From Helicobacter japonicus (lineage in GTDB: Bacteria > Campylobacterota > Campylobacteria > Campylobacterales > Helicobacteraceae): a DNA stretch of 59,617 nucleotides. How positions within the stretch are numbered: position 1 is the stretch's first letter; every line of letters starts with the position of its first letter. A model generated the notes under the pieces. The model worked only from the letters and a program-made list of their open reading frames with translations, made no database searches and was not told where the DNA came from. Where the stretch lies: assembly GCF_000762845.2 (NCBI RefSeq), contig NZ_JRMQ02000013.1, positions 1-59,617 on the forward strand, written 5' to 3'. Shown piece by piece: positions 37,283-45,122 of the stretch. The translations under genes and the position numbers were made by a program.

Positions 37283-37897
37283 ATGAAGACTACAAAATTA
37301 TTTGTAAGTTCAGTAGTGGCTTTAGCGTTATCAAGTTCTGCACTTGTAGCTGAAGAAAGTGGTGTTTTTGTGGGTGTAGGTGTAGGCTATGGTGGCTCTC
37401 AAATAAAAAGTGATGGAGACAAAACAAATCTCAAGGGTATAAGCTATGAGATTATTGCTGGTTATAAACAATTCTTTACACAAGATTTTGGTTTGCGCTA
37501 TTATGCAAACTTTGCCTATGCAGATGCAAGTAAAAAAGCAAGTGGTGGTGATGAAAAAATAACAGGTAATGTAATGGATTATGGAGTGAATGTTGATGCG
37601 CTCTATAACTTTATTTCTGGAGATACAAGCTTTGGTGCATTTTTGGGACTCGGACTTGGTGCTAACTCTTGGGGTGGCAAAACTTTTAAAGATGATAAAA
37701 TGGATAAAACAGGTTTAAATCTTGCGCTTAATGTTGGTTTGCGCACAGAGATTGCTAAAGCACACGGCATTGAAATTGCTGCTCGTGTGCCTTTTATTGC
37801 TACGACATTAGCAAAAGCAGATGCAGCAACAGGAAAGCCAAAAATAACAGGCTCACATACTTATAATGTAGGTGTGAGATATATCTTTAGTTTCTAA
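37283..37897 (+). CDS. Outer membrane beta-barrel protein (phase-variable promoter likely)
   Basis: 204 residues. Signal peptide MKTTKLFVSSVVALALSSSALVA, then repeated beta-hairpin segments (GVFVGVGVGYGGSQ, FGAFLGLGLGANSWGG) and a C-terminal strand YNVGVRYIFSF ending in Phe: an OmpA-like/OMP_b-brl barrel of about eight strands. AAAGGTGG precedes the ATG. The 14-G tract upstream suggests on/off or graded transcription by slippage, as described for Helicobacter surface genes. Single-gene unit with a hairpin after it. Confidence 0.85.
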   Translation: MKTTKLFVSSVVALALSSSALVAEESGVFVGVGVGYGGSQIKSDGDKTNLKGISYEIIAGYKQFFTQDFGLRYYANFAYADASKKASGGDEKITGNVMDYGVNVDALYNFISGDTSFGAFLGLGLGANSWGGKTFKDDKMDKTGLNLALNVGLRTEIAKAHGIEIAARVPFIATTLAKADAATGKPKITGSHTYNVGVRYIFSF

Positions 37898-37915
37898 GAT
37901 ATAAATAAAACCCCC

Positions 37916-37943
37916 AACCCTTAAGTGATTTCACTTAAGGGTT
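37916..37943 (+). terminator. Hairpin after the outer membrane protein gene
   Basis: 13-base arms AACCCTTAAGTGA (37916-37928) and TCACTTAAGGGTT (37931-37943) around two bases, so an effective 4-6 base loop; no strong U-run. Confidence 0.6.
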
Positions 37944-38058
37944 AATTAAAAGCCCCCCATTCATCTCATAAAAACTTTCCATATTTTAAGCCTAAACTTA
38001 AAGTCATATCTTTACAATATAATTCTTAGATATGAAAAAATAAAAAAATGGAGATACA

Positions 38059-38730
38059 ATGTGGGTGGCAGGAATTGATGAAGCAGGGAGAGGTTGCCTT
38101 TGTGGTAGTTTGTTTGTCGCTGGAGTGATAGGCAAAGCACATATTATAGAATCTTTTGGTGCAAAAGATAGTAAAAGGCTTTCTCCAAAGAGACGCGAAT
38201 ATATTTATGAATCTATGGAGAAAGCGCAAAATAAGGGAGAAATAAGCATTTATGTGGTGGAAATAAATGCAGAGGAGATTGATACAAATGGTTTAAGCTT
38301 TGCAATGAGAAAAGGTATAGAATCTTTGCTTAAAGCACTAGGAGATTATGCTCTGCAATATAAGATTTTGCAAAAGGAATTAGAGATAAATGACACAAAT
38401 AATGGAGATAAAAGGGAAAGATTCACAATAGTTATAGATGGTAATACAATATTTAATGCACAAATCCCACAATATTTGCAAGAGCTTGGTTTAAGCGTAA
38501 AAACATTGGTTAAGGCAGATAGTCTTTTGTCTGTTGTATCTTGTGCTTCTATCGCGGCAAAAGTGTGTAAAGATAGGCAAATGTGCGCATTAGATAAACT
38601 CTACCCACAATATAAACTTGCCAAAAATAAGGGTTATGGGACTTTAGAGCATAGAAAAAGTATCGCGCAATATGGATATTGCCCTCATCATCGTAAAAGT
38701 TTTGCCTTCAATGCCTTAAAATTGCTTTAA
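38059..38730 (+). CDS. rnhB: Ribonuclease HII
   Basis: Removes RNA from RNA/DNA hybrids, including single ribonucleotides. 223 residues. The conserved GIDEAGRG gives the first Asp and Glu of the metal site; TIVIDGNTIF the next Asp; KADSLLSVVSCASIAAKV a further Asp and the basic patch; the tail has HRKSFAFN. A variable insertion around residues 100-125 (QYKILQKELEINDTNNGDK) is longer than in short RNase HII proteins. GGAGA precedes the ATG. Confidence 0.96.
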   Translation: MWVAGIDEAGRGCLCGSLFVAGVIGKAHIIESFGAKDSKRLSPKRREYIYESMEKAQNKGEISIYVVEINAEEIDTNGLSFAMRKGIESLLKALGDYALQYKILQKELEINDTNNGDKRERFTIVIDGNTIFNAQIPQYLQELGLSVKTLVKADSLLSVVSCASIAAKVCKDRQMCALDKLYPQYKLAKNKGYGTLEHRKSIAQYGYCPHHRKSFAFNALKLL

Positions 38731-38828
38731 AGTATCTGTGTTTTAACTTTATTTTAAAATGAAAAAGTATAGAATTTCAGAAACTTTTCAGTTTAATGAT
38801 AAGTAGTTTATAGTAAAAGTGAGATTTT

Positions 38829-39377
38829 ATGTTACCAGAGTGGAGTGATAAATTTAGTGTCCATAATGAGATTATTGACCAGCAACACCAAACACTTTTT
38901 AAACTTGCCCATAAGGCGTATAAGATTGCCAATGCTCACACGACACGTAATGAGGTAAAAAGTATTATTACAGAATTTTTTGATTATATGAAAACACACT
39001 TTAGAGATGAAGAACAATATATGCAAATTATTGGTTACCCAAGACTTGAAGCTCATAAAAAGATACATCGCGCACTTATAGCAGATATGGCGAGTATGGT
39101 AAAAAACATTCATTCTGCAAATGAAATCAAGGATAAGATTCTTGTTATCGCAAGAGATTGGCTTTTAACACATATTTTACAAGAAGATATGTTAATTGAA
39201 AAATATCGCAAAGAATCGGCAAAGTCTTCACCATCGCAAAAGTTTTATATTTATACTTGTGCGTGTCCGGGCAAAGAACATAAATTAACAGAATCTATGC
39301 ATCTTTTTGTGAAAAATACTGCACAAAATGTGCGTTGTAAAGAATGTCAGCAAGATATTGTTATTAAGGATAAATAA
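38829..39377 (+). CDS. Bacteriohemerythrin with C-terminal Cys4 tail (copy 1)
   Basis: 182 residues. Residues 1-130 form a hemerythrin four-helix domain with di-iron ligands in EIIDQQHQTLF, HFRDEEQYM, HKKIHRAL and a late His-x4-Asp (LTHILQEDM). These domains bind O2 or sense O2/iron. The C-terminal 50 residues carry CACPGKEHKL and RCKECQQD, an apparent Cys4 zinc-ribbon-like tail. A tandem paralogue follows 30 bases later. No signal peptide, so cytoplasmic. Confidence 0.9.
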   Translation: MLPEWSDKFSVHNEIIDQQHQTLFKLAHKAYKIANAHTTRNEVKSIITEFFDYMKTHFRDEEQYMQIIGYPRLEAHKKIHRALIADMASMVKNIHSANEIKDKILVIARDWLLTHILQEDMLIEKYRKESAKSSPSQKFYIYTCACPGKEHKLTESMHLFVKNTAQNVRCKECQQDIVIKDK

Positions 39378-39407
39378 AATTTTATCTTGTTAAAAAGGAG
39401 GAGAATA

Positions 39408-39974
39408 ATGCTACCAGATTGGAGCGATGAGTTTAGCGTTCATCACGAGATTATTGATCAGCAACACCAAACTTTGTTTGTTTTAGCACATAAGGCATAT
39501 CGTGTTGCAAATAGCCCTAGTTCAGCAAATGAAGTAAAAACAATTCTTACAGAATTTTTTAATTATATGAAGACACACTTCAAAGATGAAGAACAATATA
39601 TGCAAATTATTGGTTACCCAAGACTTGAGGAACATAGGAAGATTCACCGCAAAATTGTAGCGGAAATGGCAGATATGGTGCAGCATATTGGCTCTATTGA
39701 AGTGCTTAAAGAAATGATTGCAACTATCGCAAAAGATTGGCTTTTAACACATATTTTACAAGAAGATATGTTAATTGAAAAATATCGCAAAGAACAAATA
39801 GAGAGTGGAGCAACTTGTGAAGTCAAAGAAGTAAAATATTATTACTATACTTGCGGTTGTCCAGGAAAAGAGCATAAACTGACAGAATCTACACATCTTT
39901 TTGCTTCACGTTCTAGCAATCCTATTACCTGTAAAGGTTGTCATCAGCAGATTCGATTTAAAGAGCAACGTTAG
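39408..39974 (+). CDS. Bacteriohemerythrin with C-terminal Cys4 tail (copy 2)
   Basis: 188 residues from the ATG at 39408, which has AAGGAGGAG just upstream; the frame opens at 39387 but without a site. Same domain plan as copy 1, ligands in EIIDQQHQTLF, HFKDEEQYM, HRKIHRKI and LTHILQEDM, and a tail with CGCPGKEHKL and CKGCHQQ. Two blocks of 45 and 61 bases are identical to copy 1, pointing to duplication with later exchange between the copies. Confidence 0.9.
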   Translation: MLPDWSDEFSVHHEIIDQQHQTLFVLAHKAYRVANSPSSANEVKTILTEFFNYMKTHFKDEEQYMQIIGYPRLEEHRKIHRKIVAEMADMVQHIGSIEVLKEMIATIAKDWLLTHILQEDMLIEKYRKEQIESGATCEVKEVKYYYYTCGCPGKEHKLTESTHLFASRSSNPITCKGCHQQIRFKEQR

Positions 39975-39983
39975 GTGTATAAG

Positions 39984-41027
39984 CTACAATCCAGCTTGAA
40001 TCTCTTGTTTGCCTTGCGTGATGATATTCATATATTCTTTATAAATTGATTTGTAGTTCGGAAGAATATTATTGTCTAATTCATTAAACCACATAAGCTT
40101 AAAATCTTTAAAATGTGTATTATAATAAGTATAGATAAGTTCAGCACGTGGATTTGAAAGCTTCACTTTACCATCTTGAATCTTTGTGATATGCACACTA
40201 CCTAACATACCAATGCGTTTATTTGTCCCTCTTTGTCCTGAGATGAGATTTCCAAGTGAATAATATACTAAAGTATCGCCTATCCATTCGGCTGGCTGCA
40301 CTACGTGAGGGTGTGTGCCAATGATTAAATCTACACCTAAATCTGCTAAAAATTTCGCTAAATCGCGCTGCTCTTGTGAGGGTGTGAAGTCATATTCTAT
40401 ACCCCAATGCATTGATACCATAAGAAAATCTACTTTCTTGCGGATATTTTCAATATCATCTTTGAGCATTTTTTTTGTATAAACATTGACAAGATATTCT
40501 TTGCCTTTTGGTAAGGGAATACCATTTGTGCCATAAGTATAAGCTAAAAGAGCATAAGTGATACCATTTTTTTGCTGAATCTGTATGTTATTGCGCTCTT
40601 TGAATGAGTCATAACTTCCTGCAGTAACAGCATGTTTTCCTTTCCAATAAGCTAAAGATGAGCGCACAGCTTTTTCTCCTCTATCAAGTGTATGATTGTT
40701 GGCAAGAGAGATGAGATTAAAACCTAAGGAGAGCATATTGTCTCCAAATTCTTGTGGTGAATTAAATGCAGGATAAGTGCTTAAGCCTAACTCTACTCCT
40801 CCTAAAATCGTCTCTTGATTATAAAAGGCTAAGTCATATTTTTTGGCTACTTCAAGTGCAGTAAGCATTTTGCTAAAATCATAGCTTCCATTTTCTTGTT
40901 TTGCGTCATTATATACTGAAGCGTGCAGAAGTGCATCGCCTGCCATAATAAGATTAAGTTCTTTGGTGGCTGCAAAGATGGAAATATTCCATAAACTCAA
41001 AACTAATACTACAAATAGTTTTTTCAT
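39984..41027 (-). CDS. CapA family (PGA_cap) periplasmic protein
   Basis: 347 residues with a signal peptide (MKKLFVVLVLSLWNISIFAA). The metallophosphatase-like fold of the capsule synthesis protein CapA family is recognised by IMAGDALLH, NQETILGG, SLANNHTLDRGEKAV, SMHWGIEYDFTP and GTHPHVVQPAEW. Family members act in poly-gamma-glutamate capsule export or in unknown envelope roles; no cap operon is present here. Two bases after trpCF, so cotranscribed with it. Substrate unknown. Confidence 0.88.
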   Translation of the reverse strand: MKKLFVVLVLSLWNISIFAATKELNLIMAGDALLHASVYNDAKQENGSYDFSKMLTALEVAKKYDLAFYNQETILGGVELGLSTYPAFNSPQEFGDNMLSLGFNLISLANNHTLDRGEKAVRSSLAYWKGKHAVTAGSYDSFKERNNIQIQQKNGITYALLAYTYGTNGIPLPKGKEYLVNVYTKKMLKDDIENIRKKVDFLMVSMHWGIEYDFTPSQEQRDLAKFLADLGVDLIIGTHPHVVQPAEWIGDTLVYYSLGNLISGQRGTNKRIGMLGSVHITKIQDGKVKLSNPRAELIYTYYNTHFKDFKLMWFNELDNNILPNYKSIYKEYMNIITQGKQEIQAGL

Positions 41028-41029
41028 TT

Positions 41030-42535
41030 TTACTCCTTTGTGGATTTGAGAGTTTGTTTTAGATTTTCAAGTAAGGTGTGAAATTTACAAATATCTTTTT
41101 TGCCTACTTGAGATTCTATGCCAGAGTTTATATCGAGCAAAGCGGGTTTAAGTGCTAAAAAGTCTTTAATATTATGTGGATTAATCCCACCAGCAATACA
41201 TAAATATTGCTCTTGTAAAGAATGTAAAACATCTATATTAATACTTTTGCCAGAGCCACCACCTTGTGTGCTTTTAGAATCTACAAGGCAGAATGCTCCC
41301 TCATATTTTGGGTTAAAATCATCAATATGGGCAACATTTTGCACAGGATAGAAGCAAAAAAGAGATTCCTTAAGTGAAATATTGGCAAATGTATCGGGTG
41401 TGAGGGGATTTAATCCGTGTAATTGAATGGCATCAATATAGCCTTGTTCATAGAGGGATTTTGCAATACTAAGTGCAACTTTATCATCATTGACTACCGC
41501 TACACGCAAAATATGTGGATAGAGCGTTTGCAGGGCTTTGGCAATTTCTTTTATTTGTTTAGATTCTATATATCTTGGGCTATTTTCAACAAGGATAAAG
41601 CCAAGCAGTTGTATTTCTTCTTGTGCAAGTGCAAGCGCATCATCAAGATTTGTGATACCGCAGATTTTGAGTAATGGTTGAGAATCTACATCTTGAGTAT
41701 GTGTGCTTAAATGTGAAAAAATTTGCTGATAAAAACGCGGTTGTGTCTTTTTAGCGTGTATAAAGGCATTTTTTAGTTTTTGTAAGGCGTGAGTAGGGTT
41801 TTTATGTGAGACGAGATAGCTTCCACAAAGCAAACCATCAAAGCCAAAGCTCCCCACGATAAAGGCAGAGTGGGGGGAATTTATGGCAGATTCAAAAATA
41901 ACCTTGCTATGAGGCAGAGCATTTTTAAGTGTGCAGGCAGTAGGAATATCAATATTAAAAGTATGGAGATTGCGTGCATTAATGCCTACAAGTGCAGGAT
42001 TAAGAGGGGCGATAAAATCAATTTCATTGTGATTATGCACTTCAATAAGTGGTGTAATGTCATATTTAAGACATTCATCATAAATTGATTTAAAGCGCGT
42101 AAAGCCATCGTCTTCATCGATAAACATCGCTGCAATAAGAAGCACCATATCTGCCCCAGCACGATAGCTTATCTCAATTTCTTGTGGGTATTGAATAAAA
42201 TCTTTACGCAAAATACACGCACGAGGATAAGCATTTTTAACTGCCATTAAATCAGATAAACTTCCACCAAAATATCGCTCTTCACAAAGCACAGAAATTG
42301 CTCCAGCACCTCCATTAAGGTAATCACTAGCAAGTTTTGTGGGAGAATTGATAGCTCCAATTTGCCCAGCAGAAGGCGAAGCTCGTTTAATTTCAGCAAT
42401 AAAAAGCATAGGTTCAAAGCAAGGTTTTATAAGCGGGTGGATTCTCTTTTGTGGAATCTTATATCCAAAATCAAAGCCTTTTTGGGTAATATCTTGTGAG
42501 CGTTGTGTTGTAATTTGAGCTAAGACTTCCACCAT
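41030..42535 (-). CDS. trpC: Fused indole-3-glycerol-phosphate synthase / phosphoribosylanthranilate isomerase
   Basis: 501 residues, two TIM barrels for consecutive steps of tryptophan synthesis. TrpC part about 1-265: AEIKRASPSAGQI, CILRKDFI, LLIAAM, LVGINARNL, IFESAI. TrpF part about 290-501: LKICGITNLDDALAL, LGFILVENSPRYI, DAIQLHGL, CIAGGINPHNIKDF and LDINSGIE. The same fusion exists in H. pylori and E. coli. No other trp gene is in the window, so the pathway is dispersed. Confidence 0.96.
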   Translation of the reverse strand: MVEVLAQITTQRSQDITQKGFDFGYKIPQKRIHPLIKPCFEPMLFIAEIKRASPSAGQIGAINSPTKLASDYLNGGAGAISVLCEERYFGGSLSDLMAVKNAYPRACILRKDFIQYPQEIEISYRAGADMVLLIAAMFIDEDDGFTRFKSIYDECLKYDITPLIEVHNHNEIDFIAPLNPALVGINARNLHTFNIDIPTACTLKNALPHSKVIFESAINSPHSAFIVGSFGFDGLLCGSYLVSHKNPTHALQKLKNAFIHAKKTQPRFYQQIFSHLSTHTQDVDSQPLLKICGITNLDDALALAQEEIQLLGFILVENSPRYIESKQIKEIAKALQTLYPHILRVAVVNDDKVALSIAKSLYEQGYIDAIQLHGLNPLTPDTFANISLKESLFCFYPVQNVAHIDDFNPKYEGAFCLVDSKSTQGGGSGKSINIDVLHSLQEQYLCIAGGINPHNIKDFLALKPALLDINSGIESQVGKKDICKFHTLLENLKQTLKSTKE

Positions 42536-42619
42536 ATCCTGTATTGTTTCCTTAAAGTTTAAGATTTTTCTCTAAAAATGAACTCAAAGAGCTTATTCTA
42601 GCATATTTGGGGTAATCAC

Positions 42620-44896
42620 TTAGAAATGATAAGAAAGGTTTAGTGTGCCCGAATAAGTTTGAAAAGCTAAGTGTGAGCGTGAATAAAGCGCATAGGCACT
42701 TGCGGATATATTTTTTGCCATAAACAGAGAGCCACCTAGATACAATGTGAATCCAAGTGCATTTTGGGGCGCAAATTTAAGATGTGAAGAGCCAAAATCA
42801 GCGTAAAAAGAGGGATTTGTAAGTGCATATTGTATTTCTCCTCCTCCAAAGAGTTGTGTTTGATTATTAAGAGTGTATTGCATTTGTGTGCCTAGTGTGA
42901 GTTGCGGTGTATGAATAGTCCATAGAGGAGCATTAATAGTGGCTGAAGCAGTGCTTGAAGTAATCGATTCTTTGAATGCACTTTGCAAACCAAAAATATA
43001 ATCAATGCCTACAAATGGCTTTATCCATAGTTTATTTAATTGTAATGGAGAGCCAATTTGGGCTGATAAACCAAGCTCATAATAAGAATAATGCGTTTGA
43101 AATGAGCTATTGTTCATTAAAAGATACCGCTTTGTTTTGTTGAAAGTCGCACCACTATATGCAAGAAGAGAAATTTCTACACCTTGCAAAAAGATTCTAT
43201 CCATTAAACCTAAGGCTAAAGAGTTTGTATCAAAGTAGGTTTGTGAAGTATCAAGTGATTGAGTCATATTTGTGTTAGCATAAGTAGTAAAAGCACTAAG
43301 CTGATGTATGCCATAAGGAATCCTTACATTAATACTTACACCATTTAATGGAGACTTAAGTGAGCTGTGCGAGGTGGTAGAACTAAAAGGAGCTATGCTA
43401 AAGGTAGTTTTGCGTAGCAAGGGCGTTATTTGAGCTTTAAGTGGGATAATATTATTTTGTATCATAGCCCATATACTTAAAGGAGAGGCGTAAATCAGCA
43501 TAGATTCTATATTGTCATTAAGATTATCTGCTAACATTGAGAGATAATTTCTATCGCCATAAGTATAAATGCTTTGTTGAGTTGGTGTATGAGGATTAGA
43601 AAAATTTTCTTCAAGAGCGGTAAGAATAGTTTTTGGTTGTGTAGGAAGAGTATCCATAAAGGCGTTAATAGCTTGAGTATTTTTGTTGAGTGTAATTGTT
43701 GTGCTATTTTGGATAGATTCTATAAATTCACTTTTACCACCATTTGTGATAAAATCCATTTGTGTATTGCTACCACTTAAAGTGCCCGTAATGAGTTGGT
43801 GTGTGCCAAGATTTGCTCCTGTAAGATTAACTTTGATTGCACCATTATTTGAAAGATTCCCAATAAGTTGTCCCATTTTACCATTTTGAGCACCAAAGGT
43901 AAGGGTATTTCCAGTCGCATTTTGCATTCCTTGTGTTGCTGTAATGCTTCCACCATAAATTGCTACGCTTGAGTATTGAGTATGTCCGAGTTGTGTCCCT
44001 TTATCATTGATAAGTTGTCCTACAATAGTAATTTCTCCACCATAGTTTATAAGATTCCCTCCACCCGGACTTGGTGCATCATTTTGCCACCAAGAACCTG
44101 TTACTGAATCAGCAAGTGGAATACCACCATTGTAAAAGTTACCATTTATTGTCATCTTACCATTGTTGATAAGGTTTGAAGTAGCAAGGTTTATCCCAAA
44201 TGCACTTTGTCCTATATTATATACATTACCTGTAAGTTCCATTGTCCCATAATTATGAATGGTATTTTGAAATCTTATCGTGTTGGCATCTAATATCATT
44301 TGTGCGCTATTGCTAATCGTGCCTTGTGAATTAATGATGACAAAATCTGTGTTGCTTACATTGAATCTTGAGCCGCTTTCAAGAAAAAAGTTTGCTCCGC
44401 GTGAAAAATATACTTTTGATGAGGGTGCAAATTCACTTGCGGGAATTTTTTGTCCTTTTTGTAAAATAACTTCAAGCGTGGCATTTTCTCCAAGTGTGAG
44501 AGTGCCCGAAGGAGCAAAAGTATGAAAATCGTTGATACTTAGTTTTGAGTTTCTTCCTATATTTAAGCTTCCCATATAAAATACGGAATGCGTGTAACCA
44601 TAGGGATTTGGTGGAGTAATACTCACAAGAGTAAGTTGAGAAGAACCACCGCTTGTAGAATATCTAAAACTATAACTGCCAGCATTGCCCATTGAGCCAA
44701 ATGTGCAGTATTGATTCCCACATCTTGAGGTGAGTGTATCCATTCTATTTTCCCCATTTTGCAAAACAATAGAATCTGGAAGTCTTGCTGTGTAGTTTTG
44801 TGCCATAGTATAGGTGCAGAAAAAACCATAGAGTGCAAAGAATACAAAAATTCTATAATGCAATAAGTGCAAAAATAAGAATCTTGTTTTTTGCAT
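42620..44896 (-). CDS. Autotransporter with C-terminal beta-barrel, VacA-like repeats
   Basis: 758 residues. N-terminal signal (YRIFVFFALYGFFCTYTMAQ); passenger of repetitive beta-helix type rich in Asn/Gly (MELTGNVYNIG, NLINNGKMTINGNFYNGG, GNLINYGGEITIVGQL, GKMGQLIGNLSNNGAIKV), reminiscent of VacA-related autotransporters. The last roughly 270 residues form the translocating barrel, ending GTLNLSYHF. Much shorter than VacA, and I see no pore-forming p33-like segment, so toxin activity is not implied. Single gene, divergent from cstA. Confidence 0.87.
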   Translation of the reverse strand: MQKTRFLFLHLLHYRIFVFFALYGFFCTYTMAQNYTARLPDSIVLQNGENRMDTLTSRCGNQYCTFGSMGNAGSYSFRYSTSGGSSQLTLVSITPPNPYGYTHSVFYMGSLNIGRNSKLSINDFHTFAPSGTLTLGENATLEVILQKGQKIPASEFAPSSKVYFSRGANFFLESGSRFNVSNTDFVIINSQGTISNSAQMILDANTIRFQNTIHNYGTMELTGNVYNIGQSAFGINLATSNLINNGKMTINGNFYNGGIPLADSVTGSWWQNDAPSPGGGNLINYGGEITIVGQLINDKGTQLGHTQYSSVAIYGGSITATQGMQNATGNTLTFGAQNGKMGQLIGNLSNNGAIKVNLTGANLGTHQLITGTLSGSNTQMDFITNGGKSEFIESIQNSTTITLNKNTQAINAFMDTLPTQPKTILTALEENFSNPHTPTQQSIYTYGDRNYLSMLADNLNDNIESMLIYASPLSIWAMIQNNIIPLKAQITPLLRKTTFSIAPFSSTTSHSSLKSPLNGVSINVRIPYGIHQLSAFTTYANTNMTQSLDTSQTYFDTNSLALGLMDRIFLQGVEISLLAYSGATFNKTKRYLLMNNSSFQTHYSYYELGLSAQIGSPLQLNKLWIKPFVGIDYIFGLQSAFKESITSSTASATINAPLWTIHTPQLTLGTQMQYTLNNQTQLFGGGEIQYALTNPSFYADFGSSHLKFAPQNALGFTLYLGGSLFMAKNISASAYALYSRSHLAFQTYSGTLNLSYHF

Positions 44897-45070
44897 AATT
44901 TTTATCCTTTTTATACATTAAATACAAATTATATTATCTTAATCTAAAACCAATGTGAGAAATCTTGAAAACAAGAAAACTTAAGTAAGATGATAGAATG
45001 TGTGAGATTGATGTTACTAATCTACTCTTAAATAAATAAAAACAAAGTTAAGTTTTTATTTAAATAATAG

Positions 45071-45101
45071 GCTTTAAGTTTGAAATATTTAAACTTAAAG
45101 C
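45071..45101. repeat. Inverted repeat in the cstA leader
   Basis: GCTTTAAGTTT (45071-45081) and AAACTTAAAGC (45091-45101) form a perfect 11-bp stem around nine bases, ten bases before the cstA Shine-Dalgarno. Related TTAAGTTT words occur just upstream. Could be an operator or a leader hairpin. Confidence 0.6.
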
Positions 45102-45122
45102 ATCTAAAATTAAAGGAGAGCT

